In this document: positions 24,660-35,849 of the stretch, piece by piece
How positions within the stretch are numbered: position 1 is the first letter of the stretch
Layout of the letters: each line of letters starts with the position of its first letter
From: Ptiloglossa arizonensis
Lineage: Eukaryota; Arthropoda; Insecta; Hymenoptera; Colletidae
Length of the DNA stretch: 64,000 bases
Assembly (NCBI RefSeq): GCF_051014685.1
Contig: NW_027478524.1
Location: 620,001 to 684,000 of the forward strand
Direction of reading: 5' to 3'
Made by a program: the position numbers and the translations under genes
The notes under the pieces: model-generated
What the model was told of the DNA's origin: nothing
Seen by the model: only the letters and a program-made list of their open reading frames with translations
Database searches by the model: none

Positions 24660-27600
24660 CTCGAGTTCGTCAATCCGTTCGCGAGATATGGGAGTTTGAA
24701 GTTAAGGAATGGTTGAGAAACCATCACAATTTTCGCAAGTCTGATACTCGAAACTAATAACTACTATGGCCTAGGGCAAAAATGCACATACCTTTGTAAT
24801 CGGGCGAGTTTCTACTTTCAGGTGCAACAGGAATTTCTCGAGTTCGTCAATCCGTTCGCGAGATATGGGAGTTTGAAGTTAAGCAATGGTTGAGAAACCA
24901 TCAAAATTTTCGCAATTCTGATGCTAGAAACGAATAGCTGGGATGACCTAGGGGAAAAGTACACACACCATTGTAATCGGTCAAGTTTCTGCTTTCAGAT
25001 GCAACAGGAATTTCTCCAGTTCGTCAATCCGTTCGCGAGATATGGGAGTTTGAAGTTAAGGAATGGTTGAGAAACCATCAAAATCTTCGCAAGTCTGATA
25101 CTCGAAACCAATAACTACAATGGCCTAGGGGAAAAATACACATAGCGTTGTAATCGGTAGAGTTTCTTCTTCCAGATGCAACCGGAATTTCTCGTGTTCG
25201 TCAATCCGTTCGCGAGATATGGGAGTTTGAAGTTAAGGAATGGTTGAGAAACCATCACAATTTTCGCAAGTCTGATACTCGAAACCAATAACTGCTGTGG
25301 CCTAGGGGAAAAATACACATACCTTTGTAACCGGGCGAGTTTCAACTTTCAGATGCAACAGGAATTTCTCGAGTTCGTCAATCCGTTCGCGTGATATGGG
25401 TGTTTGAAGTTAAGGAATGGTTGACAAACCATCAAAATTTTCGCAAGTCTGATACTCGAAACCAACAACTGGAATGGCCTAGGGGAAAAGTACGCACACC
25501 ATTGTAATGGGGCGAGTATCTACTTTCAGATGTAACAGGAATTTCTCGAGTTCGTCAATCCGTTCGCGAGATATGGGAGTTTGAAGTTAAGGAATGGTTG
25601 AGAAACCATCAAAATTTTCGCAATTCTGATGCTCGAAACGAATAACTGGAATGACCTAGGGGAAAAGTACACAGACCATTGCAATCGGTCGAGCTTCTAC
25701 TTTCAGATGCAACAGGAAATAATCGAGTTCATCAATCCGTTCGCGAGATATGGGAGTTTGAAGTTAAGGAATGCTTGAGAAACCATCAAAATTTTCGCAA
25801 GTCTGATACACGAAACCAATAACTGGAATGGCCTAGGGGAAAAGTGCACACACCATTGTAATGGGACGAGTTTCTACTTTCAGATGCAACAGGAACTCCT
25901 CGAGTTCGTCAATCCGTTCGCGAGATATGGGAGTTTGAAGTTAAGCAATGGTTGAGAAACCATCAAAATTTTCGCAATTCTGATGCTAGAAACGAATAGC
26001 TGGGATGACCTAGGGGAAAAGTACACACACCATTGTAATCGGTCAAGTTTCTGCTTTCAGATGCAACAGGAATTTCTCCAGTTCGTCAATCCGTTCGCGA
26101 GATATGGGAGTTTGAAGTTAAGGAATGGTTGAGAAACCATCAAAATCTTCGCAAGTCTGATACTCGAAACCAATAACTACAATGGCCTAGGGGAAAAATA
26201 CACATAGCGTTGTAATCGGTAGAGTTTCTTCTTCCAGATGCAACCGGAATTTCTCGTGTTCGTCAATCCGTTCGCGAGATATGGGAGTTTGAAGTTAAGG
26301 AATGGTTGAGAAACCATCACAATTTTCGCAAGTCTGATACTCGAAACCAATAACTGCTGTGGCCTAGGGGAAAAATACACATACCTTTGTAACCGGGCGA
26401 GTTTCAACTTTCAGATGCAACAGGAATTTCTCGAGTTCGTCAATCCGTTCGCGTGATATGGGTGTTTGAAGTTAAGGAATGGTTGACAAACCATCAAAAT
26501 TTTCGGAAGTCTGATACTCGAAACCAACAACTGGAATGGCCTAGGGGAAAAGTACGCACACCATTGTAATGGGGCGAGATTCTACTTTCAGATGCGACCG
26601 GAATTTCTCGAGTTCGTCAATCCGTTCGCGAGATATGGGAGTTTGAAGTTAAGGAATGGTAGAGAAACCATCAAAATTTTCGCAATTCTGATGCTAGAAA
26701 CCGATAACTACAATGGCCTAGGGGAAAAATATACATAGCGTTGTAATCGGGAGAGTTTCTTCTTCCAGATGCAACAGGAATTTCTCGAGTTCGGCAATCC
26801 GTTCGCGAGATATGGGAGTTTTGAGTTAAGGAATGGTTGAGAAACCATCAAAATTTTCGCGATTCTGATGCTAGAAACGAATAACTGGAATGACCTAGGG
26901 GAAAAGTACACACACCATTGTAATCGGTCGAGTTTCTGCTTTCCGATGCAACAGGAATTTCTCGAGTTCGTCAATCCGTTCGCGAGATATGGGAGTTTGA
27001 AGTTAAGGAATGGTTAAGAAACCATTAAAATTTTCGCAAGTCTGTTACTCGAAGCCAATAACTGGAATGGCCTAGGGGAAAAGTACACACACCATTGTAA
27101 TGGGGCGAGTTTCTACTTTCAGATGCAACAGGAATTTCTCGAGTTCGTCAATCCGTTCGCGAGAAATGGGTGTTTGAAGTTAAGGAATGGTTGAGGAACC
27201 ATCAAATTTTTCGCAAGTTTGATACTCGAAACCAATAACTGCTGTGGCCTAGGGGAAAAGTACACACACCATTGTACTGGGGCGAGTTTCTACTTTCAGA
27301 TGCAACAGGAATTTCTCGAGTTCGTCAATCCGTTCGCGAGATATGGGAGTTTTGAGTTAAGGAATGGTTGAGAAACCATCAAAATTTTCGCAATTCTGAT
27401 GCTAGAAACGAATAACTGGAATGACCTAGGGGAAAAGTACACAACCCATTATAATCGGGCGAGTTTCTACTTTCAGATGCAACAGGAATATCTCGAGTTC
27501 GTCAATCCGTTCGCGAGATATGGGAGTTTGAAGTTAAGGAATGGTTGAGAAACCATCAAAATTTTCGCTGGTCTGATACTCGAAAACTATAACTGGAATG

Positions 27601-29084
27601 GCCTAGGGGAAAAGCACACAAACAATTATAATCGGGCGAGTTTCTACTTTCAGATGCAACAGGAATATCTGGAGTTCGTCAATCCGTTCGCGAGATATGG
27701 GAGTTTGAAGTTAAGGTATGGTTGAGAAACCATCAAAATTTTCGCTGGTCTGATACTCGAAACCTATAACTACAATGGCCTAGGGGAAAAGTACACACAC
27801 CATTGTGATCGGGCAAGTTTCTACTTTCAGATGCAACAGGAATTTATCGAGTTCGCCAATCCGTTCGCGAGATATGGGAGTTAGGAGTTAAGAGACGGTT
27901 GAGAATCCATCAAAATTTTCGCAAGTCTGATACTCGAAACCAATAACTGGAATGGCCTAGGGGAAAAGCACACACACCATTGTAATCGGGCCTGATTCTA
28001 CTTTCAGATGCAACAGGAATATCTCGAGTTCGTCAATCCGTTCGCGAGATATGGGAGTTTGAAGTTAAGGAATGGTTGAGAAACCATCAAAATTTTCGCT
28101 GGTCTGATACTCGAAACCTATAACTGGAATGGCCTAGGGGAAAAGCACACAAACAATTATAATCGGGCGAGTTTCTACTTTCAGATGCAACAGGAATTTC
28201 TCGATTTCGTCAGTCCGTTCGCGAGATATGGGAGTTTGAAGTTATGGAATGGTTCTGAAACCATCAAAATTTTCGCAAGTCTGATACTCGAAACCTATAA
28301 CTGGAATTACCTGGGGGAAAAGTACACACACCATTGTAATCGGTCGACTTTCTACTTTCAGATGCAACAGGAATATCTGGAGTTCGTCAATCCGTTCGCG
28401 AGATATGGGAGTTTGAAGTTAAGGAATGGTTGAGAAACCATCAAAATTTTCGCTTGTCTGATACTCGAAACCTATAACTACAATGGCCCAGGGGAAAAGT
28501 ACACACACCATTGTAATCGGGCAAGTTTCTACTTTCAGATGCAACAGGAATTTCTCGAGTTCGCCAATCCGTTCGCGAGATATGGGAGTTAGGAGTTAAG
28601 AGACGGTTGAGAATCCATCAAAATTTTCGCAATTCTGATACTCGAAACCAATAACTGGAATGGCCTAGGGGAAAAGTACACACACCATTGTAATTGGGCG
28701 AGTTTCTGCTTTCAGATGCAGTAGGAAATTCTCGAGTTCGTCAATCCGTTCGAGAGATATGGGAGTTTGAAGTTAAGGAATGGTTGAGAAACCATCAAAA
28801 TTTTCGCAAGTCTGATACTCGAAGCCAATAACTGGAATGGCCTAGGGGAAAAGTACGCACACCGTTGTTATCGGGCGAGTTTCTACTTTCAGATGCAACA
28901 GGAATTCCTCGAGTTCGTCAAACCGTTCGCGAGATATGGGAGTTTGAAGTTAAGGAATGGTTGAGAAACCATCAAAATTTTCGCACGTCTGGTACTCGAA
29001 ACCAATAACTGAAATGGCCTATGGGAAAAGTACACACATCATTGTAATCGGGCGAATTTCTACTTTCAGATGCAACAGGAATAT
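24660..29084. repeat. 25-29-monomer duplication, copy C1
   Basis: Matches C2 at offset 4,425 (25 x 177) up to about 26,560, then at 5,133 (29 x 177) up to about 28,590. The change of 708 bp means C1 lacks four monomers that C2 has. C1 holds one full 6-monomer unit (24,850-25,911) and part of a second (25,912 to about 26,570). Characteristic variants are GAATAGCTGGGATGACC, TTTCTTCTTCCAGATGC and TCGCGTGATATGGG. Confidence 0.85.
24850..25911. repeat. 6-monomer HOR unit in C1
   Basis: The unit recurs at an offset of exactly 1,062 bp (6 x 177), for example AAGCAATGGTTGAG at 24,882 and 25,944. The second unit is cut off at about 26,570. Both units recur in C2 at 29,275 and 30,337. Confidence 0.85.
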
Positions 29085-32000
29085 CTCGAGTTCGTCAATC
29101 CGTTCGCGAGATATGGGAGTTTGAAGTTAAGGAATGGTTGAGAAACCATCACAATTTTCGCAAGTCTGATACTCGAAACTAATAACTACTATGGCCTAGG
29201 GCAAAAATGCACATACCTTTGTAATCGGGCGAGTTTCTACTTTCAGGTGCAACAGGAATTTCTCGAGTTCGTCAATCCGTTCGCGAGATATGGGAGTTTG
29301 AAGTTAAGCAATGGTTGAGAAACCATCAAAATTTTCGCAATTCTGATGCTAGAAACGAATAGCTGGGATGACCTAGGGGAAAAGTACACACACCATTGTA
29401 ATCGGTCAAGTTTCTGCTTTCAGATGCAACAGGAATTTCTCCAGTTCGTCAATCCGTTCGCGAGATATGGGAGTTTGAAGTTAAGGAATGGTTGAGAAAC
29501 CATCAAAATCTTCGCAAGTCTGATACTCGAAACCAATAACTACAATGGCCTAGGGGAAAAATACACATAGCGTTGTAATCGGTAGAGTTTCTTCTTCCAG
29601 ATGCAACCGGAATTTCTCGTGTTCGTCAATCCGTTCGCGAGATATGGGAGTTTGAAGTTAAGGAATGGTTGAGAAACCATCACAATTTTCGCAAGTCTGA
29701 TACTCGAAACCAATAACTGCTGTGGCCTAGGGGAAAAATACACATACCTTTGTAACCGGGCGAGTTTCAACTTTCAGATGCAACAGGAATTTCTCGAGTT
29801 CGTCAATCCGTTCGCGTGATATGGGTGTTTGAAGTTAAGGAATGGTTGACAAACCATCAAAATTTTCGCAAGTCTGATACTCGAAACCAACAACTGGAAT
29901 GGCCTAGGGGAAAAGTACGCACACCATTGTAATGGGGCGAGTATCTACTTTCAGATGTAACAGGAATTTCTCGAGTTCGTCAATCCGTTCGCGAGATATG
30001 GGAGTTTGAAGTTAAGGAATGGTTGAGAAACCATCAAAATTTTCGCAATTCTGATGCTCGAAACGAATAACTGGAATGACCTAGGGGAAAAGTACACAGA
30101 CCATTGCAATCGGTCGAGCTTCTACTTTCAGATGCAACAGGAAATAATCGAGTTCATCAATCCGTTCGCGAGATATGGGAGTTTGAAGTTAAGGAATGCT
30201 TGAGAAACCATCAAAATTTTCGCAAGTCTGATACACGAAACCAATAACTGGAATGGCCTAGGGGAAAAGTGCACACACCATTGTAATGGGACGAGTTTCT
30301 ACTTTCAGATGCAACAGGAACTCCTCGAGTTCGTCAATCCGTTCGCGAGATATGGGAGTTTGAAGTTAAGCAATGGTTGAGAAACCATCAAAATTTTCGC
30401 AATTCTGATGCTAGAAACGAATAGCTGGGATGACCTAGGGGAAAAGTACACACACCATTGTAATCGGTCAAGTTTCTGCTTTCAGATGCAACAGGAATTT
30501 CTCCAGTTCGTCAATCCGTTCGCGAGATATGGGAGTTTGAAGTTAAGGAATGGTTGAGAAACCATCAAAATCTTCGCAAGTCTGATACTCGAAACCAATA
30601 ACTACAATGGCCTAGGGGAAAAATACACATAGCGTTGTAATCGGTAGAGTTTCTTCTTCCAGATGCAACCGGAATTTCTCGTGTTCGTCAATCCGTTCGC
30701 GAGATATGGGAGTTTGAAGTTAAGGAATGGTTGAGAAACCATCACAATTTTCGCAAGTCTGATACTCGAAACCAATAACTGCTGTGGCCTAGGGGAAAAA
30801 TACACATACCTTTGTAACCGGGCGAGTTTCAACTTTCAGATGCAACAGGAATTTCTCGAGTTCGTCAATCCGTTCGCGTGATATGGGTGTTTGAAGTTAA
30901 GGAATGGTTGACAAACCATCAAAATTTTCGCAAGTCTGATACTCGAAACCAACAACTGGAATGGCCTAGGGGAAAAGTACGCACACCATTGTAATGGGGC
31001 GAGTATCTACTTTCAGATGTAACAGGAATTTCTCGAGTTCGTCAATCCGTTCGCGAGATATGGGAGTTTGAAGTTAAGGAATGGTTGAGAAACCATCAAA
31101 ATTTTCGCAATTCTGATGCTCGAAACGAATAACTGGAATGACCTAGGGGAAAAGTACACAGACCATTGCAATCGGTCGAGCTTCTACTTTCAGATGCAAC
31201 AGGAAATAATCGAGTTCATCAATCCGTTCGCGAGATATGGGAGTTTGAAGTTAAGGAATGCTTGAGAAACCATCAAAATTTTCGCAAGTCTGATACACGA
31301 AACCAATAACTGGAATGGCCTAGGGGAAAAGTGCACACACCATTGTAATGGGACGAGTTTCTACTTTCAGATGCAACAGGAACTCCTCGAGTTCGTCAAT
31401 CCGTTCGCGAGATATGGGAGTTTGAAGTTAAGGAATGGTTGAGAGACCATCACAGTTTTCGCAAGTCTGATAGTCGAAACCAATAACTACTATGGCCTAG
31501 GGGAAAAATACACATACCTTTGTAATCGGGCGAGTTTCTACTTTCAGATACAACAGGAATTTCTCGAGTTCGTCATTCCGTTCGAGAGATATTGGTGTTT
31601 GAAGGTAAGGAATGGTTGAGAAACCATCAAAATTTTTGCAATTCTGATGCTAGAAACGAATAACTGGAATGACCTAGGGGAAAAATACACACACCATTGT
31701 AATGGGGCGAGATTCTACTTTCAGATGCGACCGGAATTTCTCGAGTTCGTCAATCCGTTCGCGAGATATGGGAGTTTGAAGTTAAGGAATGGTAGAGAAA
31801 CCATCAAAATTTTCGCAATTCTGATGCTAGAAACCGATAACTACAATGGCCTAGGGGAAAAATATACATAGCGTTGTAATCGGGAGAGTTTCTTCTTCCA
31901 GATGCAACAGGAATTTCTCGAGTTCGGCAATCCGTTCGCGAGATATGGGAGTTTTGAGTTAAGGAATGGTTGAGAAACCATCAAAATTTTCGCGATTCTG

Positions 32001-33919
32001 ATGCTAGAAAAGAATAACTGGAATGACCTAGGGGAAAAGTACACACACCATTGTAATCGGTCGAGTTTCTGCTTTCCGATGCAACAGGAATTTCTCGAGT
32101 TCGTCAATCCGTTCGCGAGATATGGGAGTTTGAAGTTAAGGAATGGTTAAGAAACCATTAAAATTTTCGCAAGTCTGTTACTCGAAGCCAATAACTGGAA
32201 TGGCCTAGGGGAAAAGTACACACACCATTGTAATGGGGCGAGTTTCTACTTTCAGATGCAACAGGAATTTCTCGAGTTCGTCAATCCGTTCGCGAGAAAT
32301 GGGTGTTTGAAGTTAAGGAATGGTTGAGGAACCATCAAATTTTTCGCAAGTTTGATACTCGAAACCAATAACTGCTGTGGCCTAGGGGAAAAGTACACAC
32401 ACCATTGTACTGGGGCGAGTTTCTACTTTCAGATGCAACAGGAATTTCTCGAGTTCGTCAATCCGTTCGCGAGATATGGGAGTTTTGAGTTAAGGAATGG
32501 TTGAGAAACCATCAAAATTTTCGCAATTCTGATGCTAGAAACGAATAACTGGAATGACCTAGGGGAAAAGTACACAACCCATTATAATCGGGCGAGTTTC
32601 TACTTTCAGATGCAACAGGAATATCTCGAGTTCGTCAATCCGTTCGCGAGATATGGGAGTTTGAAGTTAAGGAATGGTTGAGAAACCATCAAAATTTTCG
32701 CTGGTCTGATACTCGAAAACTATAACTGGAATGGCCTAGGGAAAAAGCACACAAACAATTATAATCGGGCGAGTTTCTACTTTCAGATGCAACAGGAATA
32801 TCTGGAGTTCGTCAATCCGTTCGCGAGATATGGGAGTTTGAAGTTAAGGTATGGTTGAGAAACCATCAAAATTTTCGCTGGTCTGATACTCGAAACCTAT
32901 AACTACAATGGCCTAGGGGAAAAGTACACACACCATTGTGATCGGGCAAGTTTCTACTTTCAGATGCAACAGGAATTTATCGAGTTCGCCAATCCGTTCG
33001 CGAGATATGGGAGTTAGGAGTTAAGAGACGGTTGAGAATCCATCAAAATTTTCGCAAGTCTGATACTCGAAACCAATAACTGGAATGGCCTAGGGGAAAA
33101 GCACACACACCATTGTAATCGGGCGTGATTCTACTTTCAGATGCAACAGGAATATCTCGAGTTCGTCAATCCGTTCGCGAGATATGGGAGTTTGAAGTTA
33201 AGGAATGGTTGAGAAACCATCAAAATTTTCGCTGGTCTGATACTCGAAACCTATAACTGGAATGGCCTAGGGGAAAAGCACACAAACAATTATAATCGGG
33301 CGAGTTTCTACTTTCAGATGCAACAGGAATTTCTCGATTTCGTCAATCCGTTCGCGAGATATGGGAGTTTGAAGTTATGGAATGGTTCAGAAACCATCAA
33401 AATTTTCGCAAGTCTGATACTCGAAACCTATAACTGGAATTACCTGGGGGAAAAGTACACACACCATTGTAATCGGTCGACTTTCTACTTTCAGATGCAA
33501 CAGGAATATCTGGAGTTCGTCAATCCGTTCGCGAGATATGGGAGTTTGAAGTTAAGGAATGGTTGAGAAACCATCAAAATTTTCGCTTGTCTGATACTCG
33601 AAACCTATAACTACAATGGCCCAGGGGAAAAGTACACACACCATTGTAATCGGGCAAGTTTCTACTTTCAGATGCAACAGGAATTTCTCGAGTTCGCCAA
33701 TCCGTTCGCGAGATATGGGAGTTTGAAGTTAAGGAATGGTTGAGAAACCATCAAAATTTTCGCACGTCTGGTACTCGAAACCAATAACTGAAATGGCCTA
33801 TGGGAAAAGTACACACATCATTGTAATCGGGCGAATTTCTACTTTCAGATGCAACAGGAATATCTCGAGTTCGTCAATCCGTTCGCGAGATATGGGAGTT
33901 TGAAGTTAAGGAATGGTTG
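29085..33919. repeat. 25-29-monomer duplication, copy C2
   Basis: Begins just before CCATCACAATTTTCG at 29,146, the counterpart of 24,721. It keeps two complete 6-monomer units (29,275-30,336 and 30,337-31,398), then monomers with GATAGTCGAAACC and GAGAGATATTGGTG (31,399-31,700), before rejoining C1 at GGGGCGAGATTCTAC. At about 33,723 it loses two monomers relative to C1 and continues as C1 28,945-29,145. Single-base differences include GAAACGAATA (C1 26,875) against GAAAAGAATA. Confidence 0.85.
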
Positions 33920-34620
33920 AGAAACCATCAAAATTTTCGCAAGTCTGATACTCGAAACCAATAACTGGAATGGCCTAGGGGAAAAGTACGCACACCATTG
34001 TAATCGGGCGAGTTTCTACTTTCAGATGCAACAGGAATTCCTCGAGTTCGTTAAACCGTTCGCGAGATATGGGAGTTTGAAGTTAAGGAATGGTTGAGAA
34101 ACCATCAAAATTTTCGCACGTCTGATACTCGAAACCAATAACTGAAATGGCCTATGGGAAAAGTACACACATCATTGTAATCGGGCGAATTTCTACTTTT
34201 AGATGCAACAGGAATATCTCGAGTTCGTCAATCCGTTCGCGAGATATGGGAGTTTGAAGTTAAGGAATGGTTGAGAAGCCATCAAAATTGTCGCTGGTCT
34301 GATACTCGAAACCTATAACTGGAATGGCCTAGGGGAAAAGCACACAAACAATTATAATTGGGCGCGTTTCTACTTTCAGATGCAACAGGAATTTCTCGAA
34401 TTCGCCAATCCGTTCGCGAGATATGGGAGTTAGGAGTTAAGAGACGGTTGAGAATCCATCAAAATTTTCGCAATTCTGATACTCGAAACCAATAACTGGA
34501 ATGGCCTAGGGGAAAAGTACACACACCATTGTAATTGGGCGAGTTTCTGCTTTCAGATGCAATAGGAAATTCTCGAGTTCGTCAATCCGTTCGAGAGATA
34601 TGGGAGTTTGAAGTTAAGGA

Positions 34621-34636
34621 ATGGTTGAGAAACCAT
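34621..34636. other. Hairpin ATGGTT-GAGA-AACCAT, example of a motif in most monomers
   Basis: ATGGTT and AACCAT are perfect reverse complements around a four-base GAGA spacer. In RNA this would be a six-pair stem capped by a GNRA-type tetraloop. Many monomers keep it. Common variants break one pair (ATGCTT) or change the loop (GTGA in the GGTTGTGAAACC variant). The short stem could be chance. Its position, next to the AAAATTTT tract, is constant. Confidence 0.6.
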
Positions 34637-34803
34637 CAAAATTTTCGCAAGTCTGATACTCGAAACCAATAACTGGAATGGCCTAGGGGAAAAGTACGCA
34701 CACCATTGTAATCGGGCGAGTTTCTACTTTCAGATGCAACAGGAATTCCTCGAGTTCGTCAAACCGTTCGCGAGATATGGGAGTTTGAAGTTAAGGAATG
34801 GTT
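34627..34803 (+). repeat. Representative near-consensus monomer (177 bp)
   Basis: This copy differs from the consensus I derived by eye at about three bases: GTACGCACACC for GTACACACACC, GAATTCCTC for GAATTTCTC, and CAAACCG for CAATCCG. The consensus has 75 G+C in 177 (42%), with 33 C, 42 G and 9 CpG, where about 7.8 would be expected at random. It holds AvrII (CCTAGG), XhoI (CTCGAG) and NruI (TCGCGA) sites, each of which should give a 177-bp ladder. The length is 3 x 59, so reading frame is kept from monomer to monomer. Confidence 0.9.
34638..34645. other. AAAATTTT tract, one per monomer
   Basis: A self-complementary A4T4 run sits at the same place in most monomers, just after the anchor. 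A4T4 tracts are known to curve DNA. At one per 177 bp it could help phase nucleosomes, which is an inference. Variants such as CACAATTTT, CAAACATTC and CTATATACTC weaken it in some copies. Confidence 0.6.
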
Positions 34804-35806
34804 GAGAAACCATCAAAATTTTCGCACGTCTGATACTCGAAACCAATAACTGAAATGGCCTATGGGAAAAGTACACACATCATTGTAATCGGGCGAATTT
34901 CTACTTTCAGATGCAACAGGAATATCTCGAGTTCGTCAATCCGTTCGCGAGATGTGGGAGTTTGAAGTTAAGGAATGGTTGAGAAGCCATCAAAATTGTC
35001 GCTGGTCTGATACTCGAAACCTATAACTGGAATGGCCTAGGGGAAAAGCACACACACCATTGTAATCGGGCGAGCTTATACTTTCAGATGCAACAGGAAT
35101 TTCTCGAGTTCATCAATCCGTTCGCGAAATATCGGAGTTTGGAGTTAAGAGATAGTTGAGAAACCACCAAAATTTTCGCTGGTCTGATACTCGAAACCTA
35201 TAACTGGAATGGCCTAGGGGAAAAGCACACAAACCATTATAATCGGGCGTGTTTCTACTTTCAGAAGCAACAGGAATTTCTCGAGTTCGTCAATCCGTTC
35301 GCGACATATGGGTGTTTGAAGTTAAGGAATGGTTGAGAAACCATCAAAATTTTCGCTGGTCTGATACTCGAAACCTATAACTGGAATGGCCTAGGGGAAA
35401 AGCACACAAACCATTATAATCGTGCGAGTTTCTACTTTCAGATGCAACAGGAATTTCTCGAGTTCGTCAATCTGTTCGCGATATATGGGAGTTTGATGTT
35501 AAGGAATGGTTCAGAAACCATCAAAATTTTCGCAAGTCTGATACTCGAAACCTATAACTGGAATGGCCTAGGGGAAAAGCACACACACCATTGTAATCGG
35601 GCGAGTTTCTACTTTCAGATGCAACAGGAATTCCTCGAGTTCGTCAAACCGTTCGCGAGATATGGGAGTTTGAAGTTAAGGAATGGTTGAGAAACCATCA
35701 AAATTTTCGCACGTCTGATACTCGAAACCAATAACAGAAATGGCCTATGGGAATAGTACACACATCATTGTAATCGGGCGAATTTCTACTTTCAGATGCA
35801 ACAGGA

Positions 35807-35840
35807 ATATCTCGAGTTCGTCAATCCGTTCGCGAGATAT
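35807..35840. other. Perfect 8-bp dyad ATATCTCG / CGAGATAT around an 18-nt spacer
   Basis: ATATCTCG (35,807-35,814) pairs fully with CGAGATAT (35,833-35,840). In the common monomer the left arm is ATTTCTCG, which leaves one mismatch. Copies with GAATATCTCG repair it from the left and are frequent in about 27-45 kb. Copies with CGAGAAAT repair it from the right (for example near 1,681, 5,041, 11,765 and 18,151). Variants GAAATAATCG and GAATATCTGG break it. The function is unknown; dyad symmetry is a reported feature of centromeric satellites that lack CENP-B boxes. Confidence 0.65.
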
Positions 35841-35849
35841 GGGAGTTTG

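Larger units (their letters stand above)
33920..35849. repeat. Mosaic monomers rich in the TCATTG / GCGAATTTC subtype
   Basis: About 11 monomers. The pair made of GAATTCCTCGAGTTCGTCAA with an ACCGTTCG ending, followed by GAAATGGCCTATGGG with CACACATCATTG, occurs here near 34,050, 34,750 and 35,640. It recurs at about 37,580 and 42,720. Other monomers carry GCTGGTCTGATACTCG with AAGCACACAAACCATTATAAT. Confidence 0.72.

Noticed and set aside
34621..34636. Rho-independent terminator from the ATGGTT/AACCAT hairpin followed by AAAATTTT
   Set aside because: The stem is only six pairs, the T run is four bases, and the setting is a eukaryotic-type satellite with no operon upstream.
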